Shown here: in pieces, positions 9,017 to 17,174 of the stretch
How the letters are laid out: every line of letters begins with the position of its first letter
Position numbering within the stretch: position 1 is the stretch's first letter
Source: a virus
IMG/VR virus record: IMGVR_UViG_3300021347_000020
Span: 1 to 31,879 of that record
Strand: one strand, 5' to 3'
DNA: 31,879 nt
Notes under the pieces: generated by a model
The model's input: only the letters and a program-made list of their open reading frames with translations
Database searches by the model: none
What the model was told of the DNA's origin: nothing
Translations under genes and position numbers: made by a program

Positions 9017-10516
9017 ATGGCAGATTTTTTCGGATTCGAGATCAAAAGAAAAGGTGGGGAAGCACCCATCAGGCCGTCATTTGTTCCAAATACAGATGAA
9101 GATGGTTCTGGTGTAATTCAGGCTGGAGGTCACTTCGGCGCTTATCTTGATTTAGATGGAGATAAAGCAAAGAATGAAATTGATTTAATTTTAAAATATA
9201 GAGATGTGGCTACTCAACCTGAGTGCGATGCTGCAGTTGAAGATATTATAAATGAAGCAATTGTAGGTGATCATGATGATACACCTGTAAGGATTGTATT
9301 AGATGAAGTAGAAACATCTGATAAAATCAAAGAAGTTATAACCCAAGAGTTTAATCATATTCTTGGATTATTAAATTTTAATGCATATGCTCATGACATT
9401 TTTAGAAGATGGTATGTTGATGGTAGATTACCATATCATATTATCATTGATAAAGATAAACCTAAAGCAGGTATCAGAGAGCTAAGATATATCGATCCTA
9501 CTAAGTTAAGAAAAGTAAAAGAGATCGAAGAAGAACAAGACCCTAAAACTGGGGCAAAAATTATTACAAAGCAAGAAGAATATTTTATTTTCCAAGACAC
9601 TAAAATGGGAGATAGTAATCAAGGGTTGAAAATTCACCCTGATTCTATTGCATATTGTACATCGGGTGTTCTTGATCCGAGTAGAAAAAGAATTTTAAGT
9701 TATTTACAAAAGGCATTAAAGCCAGTCAACCAATTAAGAATGATGGAAGACTCACTGGTTGTTTACAGAATAAGTAGAGCACCAGAGCGTAGAATCTTTT
9801 ATATTGATGTTGGTAACTTACCTAAAGGTAAAGCCGAAGAATACTTAAAAAATATTATGAGCCAATATAGAAATAAAATGGTTTATGATGCAAAAACAGG
9901 TGACATTAAAGATGATAAAAAGCACATGTCAATGCTCGAAGACTTCTTCTTACCGCGTAGAGAAGGTGGTAGAGGTACAGAAATTACCACGTTACCAGGC
10001 GGGGAAAACCTCGGCCAAATTGACGACATCATCTACTTCCAAAAGAAATTATATAGAAGTTTAAATGTACCTGTTAATAGACTTGACCAAGAGTCTCAAT
10101 TTTCTCTTGGTAGAAGTACTGAAATTTCTAGGGACGAAGTTAAGTTTAAGAAGTTTATTGATAGATTAAGAAAGCGTTTTAGTGATCTATTCATGCAGAC
10201 ATTAAAAACTCAATTAATTCTTAAAGGCATTATTGTATCTTCAGATTGGGATACGTGGAAAGAATCCATTACATTTGATTTTATTGAAGATAACTACTTT
10301 GCAGAATTAAAAGAAGCTGAAATCTGGAGAGAAAGATTTGAAATGTTAGCCACATTAGATGAATACGTAGGTAAATACATCTCTAATGAATGGGTAAGAA
10401 AGAAAGTATTACGATTTACCGATGATGATATTAAAGAGATTCAGGCGCAAATCGATGATGAAGAAAAATCTGGCGAAAACGAACCTATGGATGCAGATGA
10501 TCCTAGATGGGACTAG
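9017..10516 (+). CDS. 20: Portal vertex protein gp20
   Basis: The 499-aa portal subunit (T4 gp20 is 524 aa) forms the dodecameric ring for DNA entry and head-assembly initiation. Family landmarks are QPECDAAVEDIINEAIV (about 67-83), the wing/stem segments RELRYIDPTKL and YRISRAPERRIFYIDVGNLP, and the SLNVPVNRLDQESQFSLGR stretch in the C-terminal third. The C-terminus is acidic (DDEEKSGENEPMDADD). The 5' leader carries its own late promoter. Neighbours gp19 and the prohead core genes match T4-like order. Confidence 0.95.
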   Translation: MADFFGFEIKRKGGEAPIRPSFVPNTDEDGSGVIQAGGHFGAYLDLDGDKAKNEIDLILKYRDVATQPECDAAVEDIINEAIVGDHDDTPVRIVLDEVETSDKIKEVITQEFNHILGLLNFNAYAHDIFRRWYVDGRLPYHIIIDKDKPKAGIRELRYIDPTKLRKVKEIEEEQDPKTGAKIITKQEEYFIFQDTKMGDSNQGLKIHPDSIAYCTSGVLDPSRKRILSYLQKALKPVNQLRMMEDSLVVYRISRAPERRIFYIDVGNLPKGKAEEYLKNIMSQYRNKMVYDAKTGDIKDDKKHMSMLEDFFLPRREGGRGTEITTLPGGENLGQIDDIIYFQKKLYRSLNVPVNRLDQESQFSLGRSTEISRDEVKFKKFIDRLRKRFSDLFMQTLKTQLILKGIIVSSDWDTWKESITFDFIEDNYFAELKEAEIWRERFEMLATLDEYVGKYISNEWVRKKVLRFTDDDIKEIQAQIDDEEKSGENEPMDADDPRWD

Positions 10517-10532
10517 CTAGAGTACAAGATTG

Positions 10533-10540
10533 TATAAATA
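10533..10540 (+). promoter_or_regulatory. T4-type late promoter (prohead core operon)
   Basis: Exact TATAAATA, 20 nt before the gp67-like ATG, with a GAGAGGA ribosome site in the leader. It probably drives the 67-68-21-22 operon. Confidence 0.7.
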
Positions 10541-10560
10541 TATAACGAGAGGACAATATT

Positions 10561-10734
10561 ATGTCAATAGAAAACTTAATTAATGATTTGAAAAAAGGCG
10601 ATAATGTTAGTGCTGGTAAACAGTTTAATAGCATGATGGCAGATAAATTAAGTGCTGCTCTAGACGCAAAGAAGATTGAAATTGCTTCAAATTTGCATAA
10701 TAGAAAAGCAGAGACTAAACAGGAAGAAAAATAA
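10561..10734 (+). CDS. 67: Small prohead core protein, gp67-like
   Basis: A 57-aa reading frame with a good ribosome site (GAGAGGA) and late promoter. It begins MSIENLINDLKKGDNVSAGK and continues with a helix ending KIEIASNL, which parallels T4 gp67 (short, N-terminal amphipathic helix, then E-K-I-A-I-A-R). gp67 is an internal prohead core protein cleaved by the gp21 protease. Position (after portal, before gp68-like and gp21) fits exactly. The acidic tail of T4 gp67 is shorter here. The next gene starts directly after its stop. Confidence 0.72.
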   Translation: MSIENLINDLKKGDNVSAGKQFNSMMADKLSAALDAKKIEIASNLHNRKAETKQEEK

Positions 10735-10974
10735 ATGCTTTCTTTTGTAGAGCTTAGAGAAAAAACCACTAAACTTGGTTCCGGAGAGAAGGAAGTCAAG
10801 TCATATAAAGGTGGTAAGAGAAAGAAGATTGATGTACAAGTAGTACAAAAAGGTAGAGCTTTCTCTGTGTATATCGACGGCGAGAAGTTGGACGATAACT
10901 TTAAGACAGCAAAAGATGCTGAAAAATCAGCTAATGATTTTATTAAGCTGATGGGCGAGGAACTAGAAGTATGA
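10735..10974 (+). CDS. 68: Prohead core protein, gp68-like
   Basis: A 79-aa basic protein starting immediately after the preceding stop codon and overlapping the protease start by four bases (ATGA). It is called gp68-like from its position between gp67-like and gp21 and from the short N-terminal block LSFVELREKTTK, followed by a Lys-rich segment and a folded C-terminal half (VYIDGEKLDDNFKTAKDAEK). T4 gp68 is longer (141 aa). The function, head-shape determination in the core, is by synteny. Confidence 0.65.
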   Translation: MLSFVELREKTTKLGSGEKEVKSYKGGKRKKIDVQVVQKGRAFSVYIDGEKLDDNFKTAKDAEKSANDFIKLMGEELEV

Positions 10975-11627
10975 AGCTAATTGCAGAATATATCGACAGT
11001 GATTTAGAGGTCATTGAAGAAAAGGTTGGTGGTAAAAAAACACTCGCCATTGAAGGTGTTTTCATGCAAGCAGACCAGAAGAATAGAAATGGTCGTGTTT
11101 ACGCAAGAGATGTACTAGAAAACGCCGTAAATAAATATATAAAAGAACAAGTAGAGACTGGTAGAGCGGTTGGTGAATTAAATCACCCTGATGGACCGAC
11201 TATTAATCTCGATAAAGTTTCACATAAGATTACTGAACTCCGATGGGACGGAAGTAATGTTATAGGAAAAGCATCAATCTTAAATACCCCTATGGGCAAT
11301 ATCGTTAGTGGTTTGCTTGAAGGTGGAGTTAAGCTTGGTGTGTCAAGTCGTGGTATGGGAAGCCTTGTACAACGCAATGGAACACAACATGTAGGAAAAG
11401 ACTTTATGTTATCTACTGTTGACATTGTTCAAGATCCATCCGCTCCAGAAGCCTTTGTAAATGGGATTATGGAAGGGGTAGATTGGGTCTGGAATAATGG
11501 TGTCCTAGTTGCACAAGAAATTGAATCAATTGAGACTGAGATAAAAGAAGCTCGAAACATGGCATCTGCTGATGTTGAAGTAAGAGCTTTTAAAAATTTC
11601 CTCTCTAAATTAAACTCTAAACTATAG
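10971..11627 (+). CDS. 21: Prohead core protease gp21
   Basis: The 218-aa serine protease (T4 gp21 is 212 aa) matures the prohead by cleaving scaffold and capsid proteins. Catalytic candidates are His72 in ELNHPDGP, Ser125 or Ser126 in LGVSSRGMG, and an acidic residue in the following STVDIVQDPSAPEAF segment (D151 or D155). These motifs are characteristic of the herpesvirus-like protease fold of this family. The start overlaps the gp68-like stop and the scaffold gene follows after 9 nt, so protease and substrates are made from one mRNA. Confidence 0.92.
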   Translation: MKLIAEYIDSDLEVIEEKVGGKKTLAIEGVFMQADQKNRNGRVYARDVLENAVNKYIKEQVETGRAVGELNHPDGPTINLDKVSHKITELRWDGSNVIGKASILNTPMGNIVSGLLEGGVKLGVSSRGMGSLVQRNGTQHVGKDFMLSTVDIVQDPSAPEAFVNGIMEGVDWVWNNGVLVAQEIESIETEIKEARNMASADVEVRAFKNFLSKLNSKL

Positions 11628-11636
11628 GAGAACGTT

Positions 11637-12761
11637 ATGTCAATCGACAATTTAGAAAATGATATGGCAGTCGAAGATGTAGCTACTGAAGAGCCGATTC
11701 AAGAAGAGAATGCAGAGCTCGTTGAAAATGAGAATTTAGACGAGGCAGACTCAGAACTTGAAGAAGGTAAAGTTAAGGAAGAAGAAGAAGAAGGTGAGGA
11801 AGACGAAGACGAAGAAGAAGTCGCCGTTGAATCAGCTCCTACTACTCCCAAAACTAAGGCTGGAGTAATCCAGGCTGCAGTAGAAATCTTAAAGAAAGCC
11901 CGTAAAGAAGATGCACAAAAACTCTTTGCAAAAATGGTTGCAGTGACTGAAATGGACGACAACGAAGAAGAAGAAGATGATTCCGAGAAGGAAGAGTCTT
12001 ATGATTCTAAGAAGAAGGCCAAGGCAAAAGTCGAAGCAGTTGACTTTGATGAAGATTTAGATGCACTAATTAAAGAAGAAGCTACTCTTTCTGATGAATT
12101 CAGAGGAAAGGCTGGTTCTATCTTTGAAGCAGTGTTAACATCTAAGCTTGCTCAAGAAGTTGACAGATTAGAAGCCGAATATGTGCAAAATCTAGAAGAA
12201 GAAGTTTCTGAAATCCAAACTTCACTCGTAGAGAAAGTAGATTCCTACATGAACTACGTAGTTGAAACTTGGATGCAAGAGAATGAAGTCGCAGTAACTA
12301 ACGGTTTAAGAACCGAAATTGCTGAAGAGTTCATGACTTCACTTCAAAAAGTGTTCACAGAACATTACATTGAGGTTCCAGAAGGTAAAGTTGATCTAGT
12401 AGACGATTTGTCTGCACAGGTTGCTGAACTTGAAGAAAGCCTTAATAAATCAACCGAGGATAACATTAAATTACACGGTTCTGTTCAAGATTATCAAAGA
12501 TCAGAAATTGTAAGGCAACAATCCTCAGGGCTTGCTGAGACGGAAGCTGAAAAACTTTCATCTTTAGTTGAAGATATTGATTTTGACGACGCTGATACTT
12601 TCGAAATGAAAGTAAAAACTGTCAAAGAATCATACTTTACAAAAGAAGTTAATGAATCAGTTGATGAAGTTGATAGCTTAATTGGTCAGGACAGTCAAGA
12701 TGTTGACTTATCTGATGCCATGAGCAGATACACTCAAGCAATATCCAAATTTAATAAATAA
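11637..12761 (+). CDS. 22: Prohead scaffold core protein gp22
   Basis: The 374-aa main scaffold (T4 gp22 is 269 aa). The first 130 residues are extremely acidic, with two Glu/Asp-rich blocks (about 45-65 and 111-125). The rest is largely helical and coiled-coil-like, including a Leu/Glu heptad region around 255-285. The C-terminus resembles scaffold proteins of marine T4-like phages (ISKFNK end). It is expected to be degraded by gp21 during maturation. The extra length compared with T4 is mostly the N-terminal acidic region. Confidence 0.85.
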   Translation: MSIDNLENDMAVEDVATEEPIQEENAELVENENLDEADSELEEGKVKEEEEEGEEDEDEEEVAVESAPTTPKTKAGVIQAAVEILKKARKEDAQKLFAKMVAVTEMDDNEEEEDDSEKEESYDSKKKAKAKVEAVDFDEDLDALIKEEATLSDEFRGKAGSIFEAVLTSKLAQEVDRLEAEYVQNLEEEVSEIQTSLVEKVDSYMNYVVETWMQENEVAVTNGLRTEIAEEFMTSLQKVFTEHYIEVPEGKVDLVDDLSAQVAELEESLNKSTEDNIKLHGSVQDYQRSEIVRQQSSGLAETEAEKLSSLVEDIDFDDADTFEMKVKTVKESYFTKEVNESVDEVDSLIGQDSQDVDLSDAMSRYTQAISKFNK

Positions 12762-12769
12762 TATAAACA
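12762..12769 (+). promoter_or_regulatory. Variant late promoter (gp23)
   Basis: TATAAACA, one base off the late consensus, 17 nt before the capsid gene. An AGGGGA ribosome site follows. Capsid genes usually have their own late promoter, so this variant is a reasonable candidate. Confidence 0.5.
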
Positions 12770-12786
12770 TATAGGGGAAACTAAAA

Positions 12787-14091
12787 ATGTTTAACGCAGA
12801 CGCAAACTTAATGGAAAAGTGGAGCCCGGTTCTAAATCACGAATCTGCTCCTGCTATTTCCGACAATTACAAGAAAGCTGTTACAGCTAGATTGTTAGAA
12901 AACCAAGAAGTAGCGATGAGACAAGAAGCTGCAGAAAGAGATGGAAACTTCATCACTGAAACTGCTGCCAATGCAACATCGGCTACTAATATTAAAGGCT
13001 TTGATCCTGTTCTTATCTCTTTGGTAAGAAGAGCAATGCCAAACCTTATTGCTTATGATATCGCAGGTGTTCAGCCTATGAATGGTCCTACTGGACTTAT
13101 CTTTGCAATGAAATCTAAGTACTCAACTCAAGGTGGTACTGAAGCACTATTCAACGAAGCTGATACTGATTTTTCAGGAACAGGTACTCAAGGTGGTGGT
13201 TCAACTTCATTAGTTGGTGACGTATTATCTGGTGAAACATCAGCTGATGCTGGCTCTGACGGCGTTGAAGATGTATTCGGTGTTGGTACTGGTCTTGCTA
13301 CATCTGACGCAGAAGCACTAGGTAACACTGGTGGTAACTTCGGTGAGATGGCTTTCTCAATCGAGAAATCAACTGTAACTGCTAAATCAAGAGCTCTTAA
13401 AGCTGAATACACTATGGAACTTGCTCAGGATCTTAAAGCAGTCCACGGTTTAGACGCTGAAGGTGAACTTGCTAATATTCTTTCTGCTGAAATCTTAGCT
13501 GAAATCAACAGAGAAATTATTAGAACAATCAACGTTAAAGCTAAGTTAGGCTTTGCTGCAGACGGTATCTTTGATATGGCTGCATCTGCTGACGCAGACG
13601 GTCGTTGGATGGTTGAAAGATTCAAGTCTTTAATCATGCAAATCGAAAAAGAAGCTAACGTGATCGCAAGAGAAACAAGAAGAGGTAAAGGTAACTTTAT
13701 CATCTGTTCTTCTGATGTTGCTTCTGCAATCTCAGCTGCTGGTATGCTTGACTATACTCCTGCTCTTGCCGCTAACTTAAATGTTGACGACACAGGCAAT
13801 ACTTTTGCTGGTGTTCTTAACGGCAGAACTAAAGTATATGTTGATCCATATGCAACTAGAGACTATGTAACTGTAGGCTACAGAGGAACTAACCCGTATG
13901 ACGCTGGTTTATTCTACTGCCCATACGTTCCATTATCAATGGTTAAAGCAGTTGGTGAAGAGGACTTCCAACCAAGAATCGGGTTTAAAACTCGTTACGG
14001 TATGGTTGCAAATCCTTATGTCGCAGCTGATGGTGTTGGTACTAACCGTGCTAACCCATACTTCAGAATCATGGCTATTAACAACCTATAA
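12787..14091 (+). CDS. 23: Major capsid protein gp23
   Basis: The 434-aa HK97-fold capsid protein (T4 gp23 is 521 aa). Landmarks include LVRRAMPNLIAYDIAGVQPM (79-98), GPTGLIFAMKSKY, the TVTAKSRALKAEYTMELAQDL region, and the C-terminal GFKTRYGMVANPY. A probable gp21 cleavage site of the (L/I)xE type is FITE (55-58), which would remove an N-terminal propeptide of about 58 residues, close to the T4 value of 65. No separate gp24 vertex gene follows, as in other marine T4-like phages. A strong terminator ends the transcript. Confidence 0.97.
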   Translation: MFNADANLMEKWSPVLNHESAPAISDNYKKAVTARLLENQEVAMRQEAAERDGNFITETAANATSATNIKGFDPVLISLVRRAMPNLIAYDIAGVQPMNGPTGLIFAMKSKYSTQGGTEALFNEADTDFSGTGTQGGGSTSLVGDVLSGETSADAGSDGVEDVFGVGTGLATSDAEALGNTGGNFGEMAFSIEKSTVTAKSRALKAEYTMELAQDLKAVHGLDAEGELANILSAEILAEINREIIRTINVKAKLGFAADGIFDMAASADADGRWMVERFKSLIMQIEKEANVIARETRRGKGNFIICSSDVASAISAAGMLDYTPALAANLNVDDTGNTFAGVLNGRTKVYVDPYATRDYVTVGYRGTNPYDAGLFYCPYVPLSMVKAVGEEDFQPRIGFKTRYGMVANPYVAADGVGTNRANPYFRIMAINNL

Positions 14092-14112
14092 ACGGTAGTT
14101 AAGTCGATTCTT

Positions 14113-14141
14113 AAAGGGACTCTTCGGAGTCCCTTTTTTTT
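14113..14141 (+). terminator. Intrinsic terminator after gp23
   Basis: A perfect 10-bp stem AAAGGGACTC / GAGTCCCTTT with a TTCG tetraloop, followed by a T-run. It sits 21 nt after the capsid stop codon and is a textbook rho-independent terminator closing the structural operon. Confidence 0.95.
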
Positions 14142-14144
14142 GTG

Positions 14145-14152
14145 TATAAATA
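14145..14152 (+). promoter_or_regulatory. T4-type late promoter, leaderless spacing
   Basis: Exact TATAAATA just after the terminator. An ATG lies exactly 5 nt downstream, so the expected transcription start is the A of that ATG. Confidence 0.68.
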
Positions 14153-14157
14153 AATAC

Positions 14158-14238
14158 ATGGAAGAGGGTTCTACATATCAAGTGGTATGTATCGCAGTCG
14201 TGGATGTAATGGAAACCACAGTCGGAATTACTTTATAG
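14158..14238 (+). CDS. 26-aa micro-ORF, possibly leaderless
   Basis: A short reading frame beginning MEEGSTYQVV and ending in GITL, with a central hydrophobic/acidic stretch (VCIAVVDVMETTV). It has no ribosome site but lies exactly 5 nt after a late promoter, the same spacing as two other genes in this window. Its stop is 9 nt before the lipoprotein ATG. I do not recognise a family. It could be a genuine microprotein or simply the leader of the lipoprotein mRNA. Confidence 0.4.
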   Translation: MEEGSTYQVVCIAVVDVMETTVGITL

Positions 14239-14247
14239 GGGAATAAA

Positions 14248-14451
14248 ATGCATAAGTTATTTACTGCTCTTGCAATTATTGTATTAACTGGGTGTTCAAC
14301 AGTAGATTCAGTCATTGATGGAACTAAAGGAATTGTTGGTGGTGTGGCATCAGATGTTGCTGCAGTTACTACTGGAACTTTAGATGTAGTATCAGGATCA
14401 ATCAAGTCTGTTGTGGACAAGACTGGCATTGAAAAAACAGAAGCGGAATAA
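14248..14451 (+). CDS. Small phage lipoprotein
   Basis: The 67-aa product has a clear lipoprotein signal: a Lys near the N-terminus, a hydrophobic stretch (about residues 4-14) and the lipobox L13-T-G-C16. After cleavage a mature chain of about 52 residues would be anchored by C16 to a membrane. The mature part is Val/Ser/Thr/Gly-rich with amphipathic repeats, similar in style to small envelope lipoproteins. A good AGGGGA ribosome site precedes the ATG. A late promoter upstream suggests expression late in infection. Roles known for phage lipoproteins include superinfection exclusion and outer spanin function; neither can be chosen from the sequence, and no inner spanin or lysis genes are next to it. 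Confidence 0.75.
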   Translation: MHKLFTALAIIVLTGCSTVDSVIDGTKGIVGGVASDVAAVTTGTLDVVSGSIKSVVDKTGIEKTEAE

Positions 14452-14511
14452 TTCTGCGCTTTAGGAGTAAGTCTGCCATGGAAGGCTTTTTAAGTTTAAC
14501 TTATTAGGATG

Positions 14512-14519
14512 TATAAATA
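14512..14519 (+). promoter_or_regulatory. T4-type late promoter, leaderless spacing
   Basis: Exact TATAAATA with the ATG of the tail-tube-fold gene 5 nt downstream. The predicted transcript starts at the A of the ATG. The nearest Shine-Dalgarno-like AGGA is about 15 nt upstream of the ATG and outside that transcript. Confidence 0.68.
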
Positions 14520-14524
14520 ATAAT

Positions 14525-14983
14525 ATGACTACAATAAATAAAAATTTCTTATCCCCAGTTGGATTTCAGCTTGTAATTAACAGGCAGAAATACTCCAATA
14601 TTGAGTACTTTTGTACTGGGGTAACACTACCATCTGTAACCTTATCAGAGGCTCCACTGCCTTATAAGGGGGTCAACTACGCATTAGCTGGTGATAGACT
14701 GGAATTTGCAGACTTATCCATCACGTTTAATGTAACAGAAGATATGGAAAACTACATTGAAACCTTTGAATGGCTACATAATTGTATTAATTCTAATATA
14801 GATGTATCAGAGGATGCTGAACTTCTTATATTAAACAGTCATAACAATATATCAAAAAGAATTAAGTTTAATGGGTTATTTCCTACCTCACTTGATAGTT
14901 TAGACTTTAATACACAGAATACTACCATTGAATACTTACAAGCTACTGTGACATTTGCTTATACAAACTTTGAAGTGTTATAA
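14525..14983 (+). CDS. Tail-tube-fold protein at the gp3 position
   Basis: The 152-aa protein resembles the gp19-type tail tube fold: an N-terminal FLSPVGFQLVINR strand, CTGVTLPSVTLSEAPLPY, AGDRLEFADLSITFNV (54-69), then a helix and a late strand ending VTFAYTNFEVL. The gp19 protein in this window has the same plan (CKAAQLPAS..., AGDRTFEPWTVTI). In marine T4-like phages the gene between 23 and uvsY is usually called gp3 (tail tube terminator), so that is the best guess. A gp48/gp54-like or extra tube protein is an alternative. Its promoter suggests a leaderless mRNA. Confidence 0.65.
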   Translation: MTTINKNFLSPVGFQLVINRQKYSNIEYFCTGVTLPSVTLSEAPLPYKGVNYALAGDRLEFADLSITFNVTEDMENYIETFEWLHNCINSNIDVSEDAELLILNSHNNISKRIKFNGLFPTSLDSLDFNTQNTTIEYLQATVTFAYTNFEVL

Positions 14984-15024
14984 ACCGGTTTACATTTAGT
15001 CGGTTTTATGTTATAATATAAATA
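14976..15024 (+). promoter_or_regulatory. uvsY promoter: sigma70-like box, palindrome and overlapping late box
   Basis: TTTACA (14989-14994), a 17-bp spacer and TATAAT (15012-15017) form a near-consensus sigma70 promoter. The palindrome TAAACCGGTTTA (14981-14992) covers the -35 box. A late box TATAAATA (15017-15024) overlaps the last base of the -10, so the gene may be read both early and late. A 19-bp block at 14976-14994 is identical to one before gp55. Confidence 0.78.
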
Positions 15025-15043
15025 TTATTAGCAAAGGATTATT

Positions 15044-15490
15044 ATGAACAATTTAGAAAATATTATTGAAATGTGGAAGAAAGACGCCGTTATTGATGAA
15101 ATGAATCTCGGTGAAGCCTCCAGGGAATCCGCCAAACTACACAGTAAATACCTAGAGTTATACTCAGTCAATAAACTCAAACTCAAGAAACAACAGTTAG
15201 ACTTTAAAGTACTACTTAGAGACAAGTGGTCACACTATAATGGTAAGCTGAGTAAAGAAGAAATAGATGATAGGGGCTGGGATTATGATCCAATGAATGG
15301 CCTCACTGTACTAAAAAGTGATATGGATAAATGGTATGATGCAGACCCACTTATTCAAGAAGCTCAATTAAAAATAGAATACACTAAGGAAATGGTAGAT
15401 ACACTAAAAGAGATTATGGATAACATTAAATGGAGACATCAATCAATTAAGAATGCGATTGAGTGGCATAAATTTACCAGTGGTGTATAA
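15044..15490 (+). CDS. uvsY: UvsY recombination mediator
   Basis: The 148-aa helical protein (T4 UvsY is 137 aa) loads the UvsX recombinase on gp32-coated single-stranded DNA. The family pattern is visible: an N-terminal WKKDAVID helix, a SAKLHSKYLELYS helix, LKKQQLDFKVLLRDKWSHYNGK basic region (about 46-67), and a C-terminal helix with IKWRHQSIKNAIEWHKF. It is followed by a small gene and by UvsW, as in T4 where uvsY and uvsW are neighbours. The stop overlaps the next ATG (TAATG). Confidence 0.88.
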   Translation: MNNLENIIEMWKKDAVIDEMNLGEASRESAKLHSKYLELYSVNKLKLKKQQLDFKVLLRDKWSHYNGKLSKEEIDDRGWDYDPMNGLTVLKSDMDKWYDADPLIQEAQLKIEYTKEMVDTLKEIMDNIKWRHQSIKNAIEWHKFTSGV

Positions 15491-15666
15491 TGGATTCATT
15501 GAATTACATAGACAATAAGAAGTGGAACTCTTTAACACAGTTAAAAGAATGGCTAGAGACTAATACTAAAGAGAAGATTAAAAGCTTTGATGGCATATAT
15601 TTAAAAAGTAATAAATATGAATATACACTTGCTCTTGGAAAGGTTAAATGGAAAAGCTTAAAATAA
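15490..15666 (+). CDS. 58-aa hypothetical protein between uvsY and uvsW
   Basis: A small reading frame starting in a TAATG overlap with the uvsY stop and running 19 nt into uvsW. The protein (starts MDSLNYIDNKKW) is Lys/Trp-rich with an N-terminal helix (LTQLKEWLETNTKEKIK) and two predicted strands (KSFDGIYLKS, YEYTLALGKVKW). T4 also has tiny genes next to uvsY and uvsW, but I cannot assign a homologue. The tight overlaps on both sides support that it is translated. Confidence 0.6.
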   Translation: MDSLNYIDNKKWNSLTQLKEWLETNTKEKIKSFDGIYLKSNKYEYTLALGKVKWKSLK

Positions 15667-17153
15667 TTAAGAAGAACGAAACGTTCTTGCACATTGATAC
15701 CGAACCCAGTATTGAAAGAGAATTATCTGATCATTTCTGCTTCTTTGTGCCAGGATATAAATTCATGCCGGCATATCGTAATAGAATGTGGGATGGTAAA
15801 ATTCGTTTATTCGATGGCCGTAAGAAAACTTTATACTGTGGTCTATTTAAATATGTAGAAGAATTTGCAGCTGCTAGAGACTATGAAATAGAAGTTGAAA
15901 GTACTCATTATGGACGACCTGATAGCATACAAAAAATAGATACATCATATATAACAGATGGGTTAACACTTACTGCTGCAGGCAATAAGATAGAACCTAG
16001 AGACTACCAATTGGAGGCACTTGAACATGCTTTATCAAATAAGAAATCGCTTTTACTCTCACCTACTGCTTCAGGGAAATCCCTTATTATATACATGGCA
16101 ATTAGAGCTTTTCTTGATTCTTCTGATCGTAATGTTCTTTTAATTGTACCTACAACCTCTCTTGTAGAACAAATGTATTCAGATTTTTCTGATTACTCTA
16201 GTCAAGATGAATGGAGTGCAGAAGATAACTGTCACAAAATTTATTCTGGTAAAGAAAAATATAATATAAATCAAAGGATTGTTATAACTACTTGGCAATC
16301 AATTTATAAGATGCAGACTCCTTGGTTTGAAAATTATGGTATGGTGATAGGAGATGAAGCTCATAATTTTAAGGCTAAATCACTTACAGCTATATTAGAG
16401 AAGTGCGTTAACGCAGAATATAGAATGGGTACTACTGGAACACTTGATGGTACACAAACACATCAGCTAGTGCTAGAGGGGTTATTCGGGCCTGTCCATA
16501 GAGTAACATCTACTAAAAAGCTCATAGACCAGAAAGCATTATCTGAGTTACAGATTGATGTATTACTTCTTAAATATTCTGATGAAATTTGTAGAGAGGT
16601 AGTAAAGAAAGACTATCAGGCTGAGATGGATTATATTGTTAAATATGAGCCCAGAAATAATTTTATTACTAATCTTGCGATGGATTTAGACGGTAATACA
16701 CTAGTATTATTTCAGTATGTAGATAAACATGGCAAACCACTACATAGCTTGTTGCAGGAAAAATTTGAAAAATTGCCAAGAAAAACTAGGAGGTTGTTTT
16801 ATGTATCAGGCGAAACCGATGTGGATACGAGGGAAAAGGTCAGGGAGATTACAGAACAGTCTAATGATGCGATTATTGTTGCTTCCATGGGTACTTTTTC
16901 TACTGGTATTAATATTAGGAATTTACATAATATCATCTTTGCTAGTCCAAGTAAGAGCCAGATTAGGGTGTTACAGAGTATAGGTCGTGGATTAAGAAAG
17001 TCGGAAAATGGTAAGGCTACAAAAGTATTTGACATTGCAGATGATTTACACTGGAAGTCTAAAAAGAATTATACCCTTCAGCATGCTGCTGAAAGAATTA
17101 AAATATATGCTAAAGAAAAATTTACTTACAAAGTATATGATGTTAATATATAA
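15648..17153 (+). CDS. uvsW: UvsW recombination/repair helicase
   Basis: A 501-aa superfamily 2 helicase (T4 UvsW is about 503 aa) that unwinds R-loops and branched DNA and switches origin-dependent to recombination-dependent replication. Motifs in order: an N-terminal substrate domain with PAYRNRMWDGKIRLFD (41-56); Q-like motif PRDYQLEAL (117-125); Walker A SPTASGKS (138-145); motif Ia VPTTSL; DEAH box GDEAH (235-239); motif III GTTGT; and motif VI QSIGRGLRKS near residue 443. All catalytic residues are intact. Confidence 0.95.
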   Translation: MEKLKIIKKNETFLHIDTEPSIERELSDHFCFFVPGYKFMPAYRNRMWDGKIRLFDGRKKTLYCGLFKYVEEFAAARDYEIEVESTHYGRPDSIQKIDTSYITDGLTLTAAGNKIEPRDYQLEALEHALSNKKSLLLSPTASGKSLIIYMAIRAFLDSSDRNVLLIVPTTSLVEQMYSDFSDYSSQDEWSAEDNCHKIYSGKEKYNINQRIVITTWQSIYKMQTPWFENYGMVIGDEAHNFKAKSLTAILEKCVNAEYRMGTTGTLDGTQTHQLVLEGLFGPVHRVTSTKKLIDQKALSELQIDVLLLKYSDEICREVVKKDYQAEMDYIVKYEPRNNFITNLAMDLDGNTLVLFQYVDKHGKPLHSLLQEKFEKLPRKTRRLFYVSGETDVDTREKVREITEQSNDAIIVASMGTFSTGINIRNLHNIIFASPSKSQIRVLQSIGRGLRKSENGKATKVFDIADDLHWKSKKNYTLQHAAERIKIYAKEKFTYKVYDVNI

Positions 17154-17161
17154 AAATGGTG

Positions 17162-17169
17162 TATAAATA
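17162..17169 (+). promoter_or_regulatory. T4-type late promoter, leaderless spacing
   Basis: Exact TATAAATA between uvsW and the next gene, again with the ATG exactly 5 nt downstream and no Shine-Dalgarno sequence. Confidence 0.68.
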
Positions 17170-17174
17170 TTAAT

